This document shows, in pieces, positions 16,101-23,074 of a stretch of DNA of 27,282 nt. The translations under genes were made by a program, and so were the position numbers. The DNA is from DATHVR01 sp035461175. GTDB taxonomy: Bacteria > Actinomycetota > Acidimicrobiia > Spongiisociales > ZC4RG35. The notes under the pieces were generated by a model, which searched no databases, was not told the origin of the DNA, and saw only the letters and a list, made by a program, of their open reading frames with translations. How positions within the stretch are numbered: the first letter of the stretch is position 1; each line of letters opens with the position of its first letter. The stretch lies in the NCBI GenBank assembly GCA_035461175.1, contig DATHVR010000103.1, positions 1 through 27,282 on the forward strand, given 5' to 3'.

Positions 16101-16968
16101 CGCCCGGGCGGCAGAGGAGCAGGCAGCCCTGGCGCGCGCCTACGCCATCATGGACTGGGCCTATTTCATGACCGGCCAGCCCGACCGGGCCACCAACTCC
16201 CCCGAGGCGGTCAGCATCTACGAGTCACTGGGACAGCTGGACAAGGCCGCGGACGTAATCAACAACATGGGAGGTTTCGCCTACTACATGGGAGATTGGA
16301 ACAGCTCGATCGAGCGGATCTCACTCAGCCGGGAGACGTTCCTACGGGCGGGTAACGACGTATCTGCGGCAATGGCAGGCGCCAACCTGGGCGAGCTGCT
16401 GGTGAGCCAGGGGAAGCTGGAGGAAGCCGAGCCCGTTCTCCAGGACGCCCTAAGGGTCCTGCGGGCGGCAGGCAACCAGGACGACGCCATCAATGCCGAA
16501 CTCCAGCTGGCCCGGCTTCGGGCCGAAAGCGGGGCGACGGCCGAGGCCTTCGCCGTGCTGGATCGGGTGCAGAGGGACGCCGACCGGCTCGGCCAGAGCC
16601 AGATCGCCTACGAGGCGGCGCTCTATCGAGCCGCCTGTCTGGTCAGCGAAGGGGAAAGCGAAGCCGCTCTTCGAGAGATCCAGAGCGCCTCCGAGAAGGT
16701 CGGGGAGGAGGGCGACTTCTTCGAGCCGAAACGAGCCCGAATCACGGCCATGGCCCTGGAAGCCGAGGGCCGGTTCGAAGAGGCCTGGGACGAGCTACGG
16801 GGCGGACTGGCCGGGGCGGTCGAAATGGCGCTCCTGTTCGAGGAGGCCCTGATCAGGCTGGCGCTCGATCGAGTGGGAAGGGCCCTGGGGCGAGAGGCGG
16901 GCAACCCGGAAGAAACAGAACGCCTGCTCGACCGTTTGGGGATCGAGCAGGCGTCTGCGGTTCTCTGA
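13183..16968 (+). CDS. Soluble-adenylyl-cyclase-like protein: two class III cyclase domains, NTPase and TPR
   Basis: A 1261-aa protein with no membrane segment, built like mammalian ADCY10. Cyclase domain C1 (about 30-200) has VFVDISGF with metal-binding Asp38 and LLKFGGDALL with Lys84 and Asp88. C2 (about 245-415) has GPVFSGSVGPFYRRTFTVMG and VVNLAAR with Asn364 and Arg368. One active site would form from C1 metal ligands and C2 transition-state residues. Arg161 of C1 aligns by spacing with the bicarbonate-binding Arg of human sAC, and Lys84 with its Lys partner. A STAND/AAA-type NTPase follows, with Walker A ADVGMGKS (460-467) and a Walker B-like VFVIEDNHWMD. The C-terminal third is helical TPR-like repeats. 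GTG at 13183 has TGAGG 5 nt upstream. It likely makes cAMP, though cGMP cannot be excluded. Confidence 0.88.
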   Translation: MSSTSHFRQYLPRLVRYWDEEAPGTLHRRIEASMVFVDISGFTKMSERLARHGNVGAEEVTEVIDSTFGSLLPEAYGYGANLLKFGGDALLLMFTDDGHSQRAAAGAHAMRAKLREIGTFQTTAGQVSLRMSVGAHSGEFDFFLVGDSHREFIVAGPAATRTVEMEGAASANQILISPEMAGALDASLLGSEVGPGVLLRRSPPIEQSEIVPDAGPSDHLARFIPAALRDVLGEERVEPEHRPTAVAFIHYEGFDRLLEEEGGPATAAILDRLVSAVQGAADRHDVTFLATDIAPDGGKIILTAGVPNTRGNDEERMLLVLREALSGAPDELPVQIGVNWGPVFSGSVGPFYRRTFTVMGDVVNLAARLMSKAPEGQIYATEEVLNASRTIFSYSKPEPFFVKGKAAAIQAFSVGEPAGSRSGSVGHDLPLTGRESELAALLEAWEAVCNRQGRVVEIAADVGMGKSRLLQEFFSHAGADRVITTESRLYQAATPYFPFRTLLRSIWGLDEPDDAVNRERLIKLIDQHAPQLRPWAGLLAAPLDLAIEASPEVTLLEDQFRPARILATVSSLLEATVEDPTVFVIEDNHWMDDASAELLEGLIQHSEHDPWMFILTRRTGDRGFVAADLPGVTRFDLGPLTLDDARRFIVNATQDNPLLPRQVELLAERAEGRPLFLLEMLDAVQRGGDVEALPHSVEGLIGARIDRLPPQDRNLLRRLAVLGAGFRLEYTAAVLREEELERRRAALRRLEEFLAMDRSGWIQFRNALIRDVAYAGLPFKTRLQLHARIGDSIHAAAGDDPESEAALLSLHYFQARQWSKAWTFSRIAGDTAKSVYANQTAATFYRRALAASRYIDLDASVRAEIAQVLGDVLEQAGLYDDSLDAYKRAMALVGDEPTRRVEILLHRAQVKVRKAAYAQALRDAATGLRLLQEEDPSCSVTLRSRLLALRATVRMAQQRPVDALTLAEEAAVCARAAEEQAALARAYAIMDWAYFMTGQPDRATNSPEAVSIYESLGQLDKAADVINNMGGFAYYMGDWNSSIERISLSRETFLRAGNDVSAAMAGANLGELLVSQGKLEEAEPVLQDALRVLRAAGNQDDAINAELQLARLRAESGATAEAFAVLDRVQRDADRLGQSQIAYEAALYRAACLVSEGESEAALREIQSASEKVGEEGDFFEPKRARITAMALEAEGRFEEAWDELRGGLAGAVEMALLFEEALIRLALDRVGRALGREAGNPEETERLLDRLGIEQASAVL
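16921..16953. terminator. Hairpin in the last cyclase codons, likely shared terminator
   Basis: CGCCTGCTCGA (16921-16931) and its exact complement (16943-16953) form an 11-bp stem with an 11-nt loop. It lies inside the final codons of the cyclase gene and 25 nt beyond the stop of the convergent secreted-protein gene, so it could end both transcripts. No strong T-tract is present on either strand. Confidence 0.5.
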
Positions 16969-16977
16969 GGCCGGCTC

Positions 16978-18198
16978 TTACTTGAAGCGCCAGTCTCCCT
17001 CGAAGATCACGTCCCAGGTAGTGAATCCGTCCCAGCTCTGGGAGACATTGATCACGCAGCCCTCATGCCCCGCGGGGATTGCCTCGTTGTTTAGAGAGCC
17101 GGCGGGGTCGTCGGAGGTGTCGAAGGGATCCTCCACACAAGCGGGCATGTTCTTGTAGTCGTCATACCCGTCGCTGCCGTCAGAGTCGTACTGAAGCTGG
17201 AGCGTCGTGAACATGTCCTCTTCGAACACAAGCGTGGCCCGATAGATGGCGGGCTGGGAGCCGGGATCGTCGACCTCGAAGGTGACCGTGGGCACGTCTC
17301 CCTCGGTCGGGTCGCTGGCCAGCACATCGAGGTTGTAGGGCTTGAGGACGCATTCGGATCCATCGGTGTTCTCATACCGGATGATCTCGCCGGAGATCAC
17401 CAATCCGTCGCTCTCGACTCCGGTCGAGTTGTTCCCCTCGGTGCAGCCGAGTTCGCCTTCCCAGCTCTCGGTCTCCAGGTAGAAGATCGTGTCCCGAGCG
17501 GGGTCATTGCCGAAGTCGCCGCTGCCCTCGAGGGAGACCTCGCCGGCAACGGGCTTGAAGGTCACGGTGTCGAAGGGGACACCTGGATCGATCGTCACCC
17601 GGCAGTTGTCGTTGGCCCCGGAATCCGGTCCGGAATCGGAATTACCGCGACAGTCGGCATCCGGATCCGCTATCACATCGAACGGAACCGTGGAGTCGTC
17701 GGTGGACCCGGGGGAGACGAAGCTTCCCGAATAGACGTTGAAGGTGCCCACGACGACGTTGCCGAGGGAGGCTGTTATCACCAGATGAACGGCGCCCTTG
17801 AGCTCGAGGTCGAAATCGGCCGCAGTGGCGTTGGGGACTCCCACCAGCTTGATGCCCAGCTGCTCATTGGTATCGATCCGGGAACAGGGCACGCCTTGGG
17901 AGCCGCCGGTCTTGATGCCGAGCGACTGATTGTGGTAGCCGGCCCGCCCCTGGAAGGTGGCCAGGCTGCCGTTGGTCGAGATCGTGCAGTTGTTGTTGAT
18001 CCCAATGGTCTGGTCGGGAAGGGACGGCCCTTCGACCGGCACGTGCCGGAAGTAGTTGCCATCGGTACCGAGATGTAACTGGAGCCGGTCGACTTCCTCC
18101 GGCGCGTGTTCACCGACTGCCGGAATGGTCGCCATTCCTACCACCAGTGCCGCGGCGAGCACCAGAAACCCCCACTTCGAGCGAAGTGTTTTGCCCAC
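16978..18198 (-). CDS. Secreted cysteine-rich protein of unknown function
   Basis: A 406-aa exported protein. Residues 1-29 form a Sec signal (basic MGKTLRSKWG, hydrophobic 11-26, probable cleavage near AVG-EH). The mature part is acidic and rich in Asn, Asp, Gly and Thr, looks all-beta, and has eight cysteines that could form four disulfides. There are no transmembrane helix, LPxTG or SLH modules to hold it at the surface. I do not recognise the family. GTG at 18198 is chosen because GGGAGG lies 8 nt upstream and it starts just before the signal peptide. An ATG 30 codons upstream would put the signal inside the protein. It follows the patatin gene on the same strand after 132 nt that hold no other gene, so it probably has its own promoter. 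Confidence 0.75.
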   Translation of the reverse strand: MGKTLRSKWGFLVLAAALVVGMATIPAVGEHAPEEVDRLQLHLGTDGNYFRHVPVEGPSLPDQTIGINNNCTISTNGSLATFQGRAGYHNQSLGIKTGGSQGVPCSRIDTNEQLGIKLVGVPNATAADFDLELKGAVHLVITASLGNVVVGTFNVYSGSFVSPGSTDDSTVPFDVIADPDADCRGNSDSGPDSGANDNCRVTIDPGVPFDTVTFKPVAGEVSLEGSGDFGNDPARDTIFYLETESWEGELGCTEGNNSTGVESDGLVISGEIIRYENTDGSECVLKPYNLDVLASDPTEGDVPTVTFEVDDPGSQPAIYRATLVFEEDMFTTLQLQYDSDGSDGYDDYKNMPACVEDPFDTSDDPAGSLNNEAIPAGHEGCVINVSQSWDGFTTWDVIFEGDWRFK

Positions 18199-18330
18199 TT
18201 TGATTGCCTCCCAATTAGTTGTGCGCTCCGACGGGACCCGGGGGTTCCGCGGTGCGTTGAGTCGCCACTCTACGCATTCTGCGAGCAATTCGCGGGAAAA
18301 ACCTCAGAAATCGGTTGCCGTCCCCGAGGC

Positions 18331-20547
18331 TCAGCCGGTCCGGGCAGCCTCCAACCAGCCCTCCAGCAAGGGCATCGCCGCCTCGTAGCCGCGCTTGGCG
18401 ACCCCGGCCGGATCGCCGAAGTCGAGCATCGCCACCCCGCGCATGTCGAGGTCGAGATAGCAATCGGCCAGGCCCGCCAGCACCTGGCTGTCCCGTTCCC
18501 GCATCGAGGCGGTGATCATCGAGCGCATCAGGACGCCGGTTATCCCCGGATACTGCTTGCTCGCTCGCAGAGCGTCCCAACCCGAAACCGAGAGCCCGTA
18601 GTCGGTGCGCGCGCCGGGACCCTTGGGAGGAGCCACATCGACCGCCACCACATTCCCGGCGGGCGTGACCTCGCGGGCGACATCGAGCGGCAGATTGTTG
18701 AGCACACCGCCGTCGACCAGCAGATGATCACCAAAGGGCACCGGCGGCATGACGCCCGGGATGGCGCTGGTGGCGCGAATCGCCAGCGCCAGCGATCCCG
18801 ACCGATGGACGTGGACCCGAGAGTCGGACAGATTGGTGGACACGGCGAAGTAGTTGAGCCACAGGTCCTCGATGTGGCGCTCGCCGAAGGTCTCCCGAGC
18901 GGAGCGGGCGATGCGACCGCCTTTGATCAACCCCACCACGGGAATCGTGTAGTCGAGCGGCCGGGCGAAGTGGACCTTCGCCCACTCGATCAGCTCGTCG
19001 GACGTCATTCGGTCGGCGATCCCGGCGGCGATGATCGCCCCGATCGAGGTACCACCCACCATGTCGATGGGGATCCCGAGCTCATCGAGGGCGCGCAGGA
19101 CGCCGATGTGGGCGAAACCGCGCCCTCCTCCCCCACCGAGGACCAGGGCGTTGCCGCGGCCCGACGCCACCCGGGCGACGTGGCCGATGTCGCCCCCACC
19201 GGCGCGGACATGAATCGCCTCGTCCGCCACCAGACGGTCGACCAGGCGACTGGTGCCGGTCGGGACCGACGCCGCGGCCGGGTGCATCACCACCGCGGTT
19301 CGGGTCAATCCCTGCGGGCACCCGCCGAGCAAACCCAGAGTCTGTTCCAGAAGGTTGTCGTCGGCCTCGGCGGGGACCGCCACCAGCAGCCGATCGGCTA
19401 TGCCCAAACAACGGCGCGCCCACGGTCCCGTAGCCGGGCCCAGATCGAGCAGAAGGTGGTCGGCTTCGATCTCGGCCTCGTGCAGCAATCTCGCCACCCT
19501 GACTTCGCCGAACTCGCCGTGGTCGCTGTCGGCTATCCCCGGGGTATCGAGAAGACGTCCGACGATGTCCGGAGAGAGACTCTCGACGCTGCCGAACCGT
19601 CCCAGCTCGGTGGCCAGGCCCGTCACCAGGGCGGCCCTGTCCACTCCGGGAGCAGCCGCCACTACGATCACCGTGCTGGGCGAGGCTCCTCCCGATTCGC
19701 CTTCGGCCCGGGCCACCGCCCTCATACCCAGCCCGACCATCACCCGGGGCTGGCGGTCGACCAGATCGAGGAAGTCCGAGTGATCCATCGAGGCAAGGAC
19801 CGTGTCTCGCAACGCTCGCACGGTGGCCGTGCGCCGGGTTCCCCGCAGCAGGCCCACCTCGCCCACCACGTCGCCCCGGCCCGCCACGCCCAGCCTCACG
19901 TCGCTGCCTTCGGTCGGATCCAACCGGGTGGCTACCAGGCGGCCCCTGACCACGAAGTAGAGGCGATCCGACTCCTCCCCTTCCTGGAACAGGACCTCTC
20001 CTTGCCGGAGGCTATGCCAGGCGACCGCGGCGGTGGTGGCGGCCAGGGCCTCGCCATCGCCGATCTCGAAGTGCCGGGTGAGTAGTTCGGCCAGTTCGCC
20101 CTCCTCGGCTCGGTGGACGGCGAGGGAGGCCAGGTCGGCGGCCAGTTGCGGCTCGGTGGCCAGGAGATCCTGAAACTTGTCGGGAGAGAATGCCACCAGT
20201 CGGCTGGGCTCCATGGTGGTGACCGTGGCGGTGCGATGCCCGCCCCCCATCGCCACCATTTCACCCACGATGGTCCCGGGAGCGTCGAGCGTGGTCAGAA
20301 GGACGTCCTGGCCATCCACCCGGCGCGACACCTCCAAGGAGCCTTCCAACAGCACGTAGACGCTGTCATTGAGATCCCCCTCCCGAATCAGGGCAGTGCC
20401 CGCCTCCAGAGTGAGAGGCAGGCCGACAAGCTCCGAGTCCGCTGCCTCTCCTGACACACCGGCTCGCTCCAGCAAGGTAAGGACACCTTCGAGCACGTGG
20501 CGGGACGCTACCACCCGGGGCTCAGCGTGCAATGACGACGCCGGCAC
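18331..20547 (-). CDS. Patatin-like phospholipase with two cyclic-nucleotide-binding domains
   Basis: A 738-aa NTE-type lipase, probably acting on membrane lipids from the cytosolic side. CNB domain 1 (about 38-140) has the phosphate cassette VGEMVAMGGGHRTATV with Glu96 and Arg105. CNB domain 2 (about 160-275) has VGEVGLLRGTRRTATV with Glu230 and Arg239. Both keep the canonical Glu-Arg spacing of nine. A middle domain (about 290-450) looks like a ParA/MinD-type NTPase whose P-loop is lost (AAAPGVDRAAL). The patatin domain (about 465-700) has oxyanion loop GGGGGRGFAH, GTSIG with nucleophile Ser501, and VDGGVLNN with Asp612. M. tuberculosis Rv2565 has a comparable layout. The start is GTG at 20547, 26 nt inside the upstream capA-like gene. 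A GTG at 20514 is a possible alternative. Lipase activity is probably gated by cAMP or cGMP. Confidence 0.92.
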   Translation of the reverse strand: MPASSLHAEPRVVASRHVLEGVLTLLERAGVSGEAADSELVGLPLTLEAGTALIREGDLNDSVYVLLEGSLEVSRRVDGQDVLLTTLDAPGTIVGEMVAMGGGHRTATVTTMEPSRLVAFSPDKFQDLLATEPQLAADLASLAVHRAEEGELAELLTRHFEIGDGEALAATTAAVAWHSLRQGEVLFQEGEESDRLYFVVRGRLVATRLDPTEGSDVRLGVAGRGDVVGEVGLLRGTRRTATVRALRDTVLASMDHSDFLDLVDRQPRVMVGLGMRAVARAEGESGGASPSTVIVVAAAPGVDRAALVTGLATELGRFGSVESLSPDIVGRLLDTPGIADSDHGEFGEVRVARLLHEAEIEADHLLLDLGPATGPWARRCLGIADRLLVAVPAEADDNLLEQTLGLLGGCPQGLTRTAVVMHPAAASVPTGTSRLVDRLVADEAIHVRAGGGDIGHVARVASGRGNALVLGGGGGRGFAHIGVLRALDELGIPIDMVGGTSIGAIIAAGIADRMTSDELIEWAKVHFARPLDYTIPVVGLIKGGRIARSARETFGERHIEDLWLNYFAVSTNLSDSRVHVHRSGSLALAIRATSAIPGVMPPVPFGDHLLVDGGVLNNLPLDVAREVTPAGNVVAVDVAPPKGPGARTDYGLSVSGWDALRASKQYPGITGVLMRSMITASMRERDSQVLAGLADCYLDLDMRGVAMLDFGDPAGVAKRGYEAAMPLLEGWLEAARTG

Positions 20548-22114
20548 CTTCGAGCCTGAGCGCAGCCGCGGTTCGTCGCCACGAGGCCGGGTTGGCCGAG
20601 GCGGCCTCGAGGATGCGATAGCTTCGACCCTCGACCCAGGTGGGGTACACGACCGGAGTTCGGGCCGACCAACCGTCGCCGCGGGTGACGAACTCCACAG
20701 TCACGATCATCCCGTCCTGAGTCCCCGGCCGGGAACGCTGCGCCGACAGGGAGTTCCCTAGGCCGTAGAAGATGTACTCACCCCCGATCGACCCCACCGG
20801 TTGCACCACATGGGCGTGGTGGCCGATCACCAGATCCACCTCCGGTGATTCGATCAGGGCCCTTGCGACCTCCCGCTGGTATGGGGTGGGAGTGACCTGG
20901 TACTCGGTACAGCAGTGCATGCTCACCACCACCACGTCGGCCCCGGCGTCTCGGGCGTCCCGCGCCTGTTCCAGCAGTGAGTCGACCTCGAGCATCTGCA
21001 CCAGCCAGGGCTGGTCTTCGGGGAGCCGAAGGCCGTTCAGCCACCAGGTTGCGGACAGGTGAGCCACCGTTGCTTCCGCCGTGGAGTAGAAGGCGGGACC
21101 CGCCTCCTCGACGGCGGTGGCCATGCCCGCCTGCTGCAGTCCGGAGTCGGCCAGGACCGAGAGGGTGGAGCCGACACCCCCCACGCCCTGGTCGAAGGAA
21201 TGATTCGAGGCAGTGGAGCAACCGTCGTAGCCCGCCGCCGCTAGGCCGTCGGCCACCTGGCGGGGGGCGTTGAAGGTTGGGTACCCGGACAGATTCCGGT
21301 TGTTGGCGGATAGCGGCACTTCGAGGTGACAGATGGCGATGTCGACGCTCTCGATGATGGGCGAGACCGGAGCGAACATGGGAGTGAAGTCGTAAGGGTT
21401 GCCGTTGGCAGCGGCGCGAGCCGAGACCTGGGTATGGATCAGAACGTCGCCGCTGAACGCCATCGTCACCGATGGCCGGGGCGGAACCTCGACGAGGCGC
21501 AGTCCGAGTGCCCGGGCCAGGAAAGAAGCCATGTGATCCCGCCGTACGTCCTCGGTCGGACAGTAGGAAGTGTTGTCGGGCGGGTTGCATCCAACGGTGA
21601 TCCCGGCCCCGGCCAGGGCGGCGATGTCGCGCTCGAAGACGGATCCGTCGTCGTCGACGAACGGGTCGCCGTCGGATGATTCCAGGTCCAGCGCCCGGGC
21701 CAGAAACGCCGCCATCTCCCCCCGTGTCACCGGATCTTCGGGGCAATAGCGGCCGGTGTCGCATCCCCGCGTGATCCCGGCGGCGGCCAGGGCGGCGATG
21801 TCGGACTCGAACACGGATCCGTCGTCATCCTCGAACGGGCTCGTCCCGGCTGGGGGAAGCCCCAACGCCCGGACCAGGAACGCCGCCATCTGACCCCGCG
21901 TCACCGACTGGTCGGGACAGTAGAGGTCGGGATCCTCGCACCCGCGGGTGATCCCGGCCCGGGCGATCGCCTCGATGGCCGACTCGTGGATGTTGCCGTC
22001 GTCGTCGAAGAAGGTCCCGCCGGGTTCCAGCAGCGCCTCCTCGGCGATCACGCCGGTGCGCAGAGTCGTCATGGAGACGCCGGCGGCGAGGAGGACACTG
22101 AGGAGGAAGTGCAT
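20522..22114 (-). CDS. CapA-family protein with three SLH repeats
   Basis: A 530-aa secreted protein. Residues 1-25 form a signal peptide. Three SLH repeats follow (about 33-86, 93-143, 150-205), each with TRGC or TVGC, a second Cys before Pro, and a Met-Ala-(Ala/Ser)-Phe-Leu core. The C-terminal ~310 residues are a CapA / poly-gamma-glutamate-synthesis domain related to metallophosphatases: FSGDVLIHTQ with Asp223, CHLEVPLS, ASNHSFDQG, SMHCCTEYQ and GHHAHVVQP supply the metal-site residues. CapA proteins act in surface polymer synthesis or export, but a distinct phosphatase role is possible. SLH tethering replaces the usual membrane anchor. The ATG at 22114 immediately precedes the signal sequence, and no Shine-Dalgarno is evident. 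The stop lies inside the patatin gene, so the two form an operon. Confidence 0.88.
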   Translation of the reverse strand: MHFLLSVLLAAGVSMTTLRTGVIAEEALLEPGGTFFDDDGNIHESAIEAIARAGITRGCEDPDLYCPDQSVTRGQMAAFLVRALGLPPAGTSPFEDDDGSVFESDIAALAAAGITRGCDTGRYCPEDPVTRGEMAAFLARALDLESSDGDPFVDDDGSVFERDIAALAGAGITVGCNPPDNTSYCPTEDVRRDHMASFLARALGLRLVEVPPRPSVTMAFSGDVLIHTQVSARAAANGNPYDFTPMFAPVSPIIESVDIAICHLEVPLSANNRNLSGYPTFNAPRQVADGLAAAGYDGCSTASNHSFDQGVGGVGSTLSVLADSGLQQAGMATAVEEAGPAFYSTAEATVAHLSATWWLNGLRLPEDQPWLVQMLEVDSLLEQARDARDAGADVVVVSMHCCTEYQVTPTPYQREVARALIESPEVDLVIGHHAHVVQPVGSIGGEYIFYGLGNSLSAQRSRPGTQDGMIVTVEFVTRGDGWSARTPVVYPTWVEGRSYRILEAASANPASWRRTAAALRLEGAGVVIAR

Positions 22115-22122
22115 CGGCGGCG

Positions 22123-22128
22123 TAGTGT
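22123..22128 (+). promoter_or_regulatory. Putative -10 box of the 93-aa gene
   Basis: TAGTGT fits TANNNT and lies 29 nt before the ATG at 22158, with ribosome site AAAGGG (22147-22152) between. It is in the 43-bp space between divergent starts. Confidence 0.35.
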
Positions 22129-22157
22129 GGCACGACCCCGGGTGCGAAAGGGCCATA

Positions 22158-22439
22158 ATGGCGCTCAACATGGACAGCTACTCCGGGCCCGTTCGCATCC
22201 TCGATAGCAACGGCATCCTGCTCACGGTGGGCAGTGTCGACCTCGAGAAGTACCCCGAGCGGGGATCGTGGGGCGGCATGTTGCGGGTCATCGCCAACAC
22301 CGGAGTGGCGGGCAAGGCCCTCCAGGTCAAACTCGAGATCCCCGAGGTCGGAGTGGGCGAAGCCGCCCTCGATCCCGAATCCGAGGCCAACGGCATCGCC
22401 TTCTCGGAAGTCGCCGGCATCGGCCCTTCTCCGTTCTAG
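22158..22439 (+). CDS. Small conserved protein of unknown function
   Basis: A 93-aa protein without signal peptide, cysteine or membrane helix. The core SGPVRILDSNGILLTVGSVD followed by alternating hydrophobic strands suggests a small beta-sandwich or beta-barrel. I do not recognise the family. The ATG at 22158 has AAAGGG 5 nt upstream. An ATG four codons later (MDSYSGP) is an alternative. It is divergent from the CapA-like gene and alone on its strand. A 5-bp stem (22455-22472) downstream could end transcription, weakly. Confidence 0.65.
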   Translation: MALNMDSYSGPVRILDSNGILLTVGSVDLEKYPERGSWGGMLRVIANTGVAGKALQVKLEIPEVGVGEAALDPESEANGIAFSEVAGIGPSPF

Positions 22440-22480
22440 GCGTCTCTGAGGGTCGCCCGTCTCGCGGCGGGCAGGTACCG

Positions 22481-22508
22481 GGTGGTGAGTAGTGGGTGGT
22501 GGGGTAGT
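22481..22508 (+). repeat. Degenerate GGTRGTG heptamer tandem
   Basis: Four 7-mers in register: GGTGGTG, AGTAGTG, GGTGGTG, GGGTAGT. This is a second heptamer type in the same 257-bp gap, about 41 nt after the stop of the 93-aa gene. The gap 22440-22696 contains no supportable gene. Confidence 0.6.
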
Positions 22509-22583
22509 ACCCCCGGCCGGCCCCTCCGTTCTAGGAGGAAGTCCCCCACCCCAGCGTCGTGTCTACGCGTCGATCGCGGCCGC

Positions 22584-22597
22584 CCTCCGACCTCCGA
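22584..22597 (-). repeat. Two TCGGAGG heptamers
   Basis: Plus-strand CCTCCGA twice, the complement of TCGGAGG. Unlike the other arrays of this heptamer it does not touch a stop codon. Confidence 0.6.
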
Positions 22598-22619
22598 CTC
22601 AAGCGGAGACGGATTCGGC

Positions 22620-22664
22620 CTTGCCCCCCTACCTCCCCCTTCGCTGGCGCTCAGGGGGACAAAG
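22620..22664 (-). repeat. Dispersed intergenic element, copy 2
   Basis: Read on the minus strand it begins CTTTGTCCCCC (22664-22654) and ends GGGAGGTAGGGGGGCAAG (22637-22620). These are the same ends as the element at 5559-5627. Its centre contains CCCCCT/AGGGGG arms, with a TCGCT motif in the loop like the hairpin at 5688-5716. Confidence 0.6.
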
Positions 22665-22665
22665 A

Positions 22666-22693
22666 CTTCCGACTTCCGACTTCCGACTTCCGA
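22666..22693 (-). repeat. Four TCGGAAG heptamers after the GGCT-like gene
   Basis: Four perfect copies of TCGGAAG on the minus strand, starting 3 nt after the TAA of the gamma-glutamylcyclotransferase-like gene and leading into dispersed element copy 2. Confidence 0.9.
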
Positions 22694-22696
22694 CTC

Positions 22697-23074
22697 TTAC
22701 AGCAGCCAGTCGTCGCCTTCGATCGGGCGGGCGGTGTCGGGGACGCCCGGTCCGCCCACGTAGACCCAGGCGACACAGATGCCGCTCGAGGTAACGACGT
22801 CGAGCGCCAACCTCCGGTACTCGGGAGCGGGGTCGTCGATCCCCTCGTACCGGTCCAGGTTCTCGAGCACCGGGATCGGATCATGCAACCGCAGGAGGGT
22901 CCCGGCCACCTCCCGTCCCGGCGCCTGGACACACCACGGATAGCGGTGGCCCTCACCCACCAGCCCGTAGCCAGGCAGCACCGCCGGCTCATGGTGTCGT
23001 ACCGCCTCCGCCACCACCTCGTAGGCCTGGGAACCGGGACGCAGAGTTCCGTAGACGAACAGCCGGTCGAGCAT
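22697..23074 (-). CDS. Gamma-glutamylcyclotransferase-like protein (AIG2/GGCT fold)
   Basis: A 125-aa cytoplasmic protein of the GGCT-like superfamily, which converts gamma-glutamyl-amines or gamma-glutamyl amino acids to 5-oxoproline. The N-terminal substrate loop is LFVYGTLRPGS (6-16) and the expected catalytic Glu is Glu77 in LDRYEGID. Length fits the compact bacterial members. The ATG at 23074 shares a base with the kynureninase TGA (TGATG). A GTG one codon upstream is also possible. The pair is therefore translationally coupled. Substrate is unknown, and the link to tryptophan catabolism is inferred only from position. Confidence 0.85.
   Translation of the reverse strand: MLDRLFVYGTLRPGSQAYEVVAEAVRHHEPAVLPGYGLVGEGHRYPWCVQAPGREVAGTLLRLHDPIPVLENLDRYEGIDDPAPEYRRLALDVVTSSGICVAWVYVGGPGVPDTARPIEGDDWLL

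Noticed and set aside
18287..18325. Intrinsic terminator after the patatin gene
   Set aside because: A T-run follows GAGG on the minus strand, but the possible stem is 4 bp plus 3 bp with large internal loops, too weak to call.
18106..20085. 659-codon plus-strand open frame opposite the patatin gene
   Set aside because: Composition is His/Arg/Gly-rich without domains, whereas the minus strand encodes intact CNB and patatin motifs.
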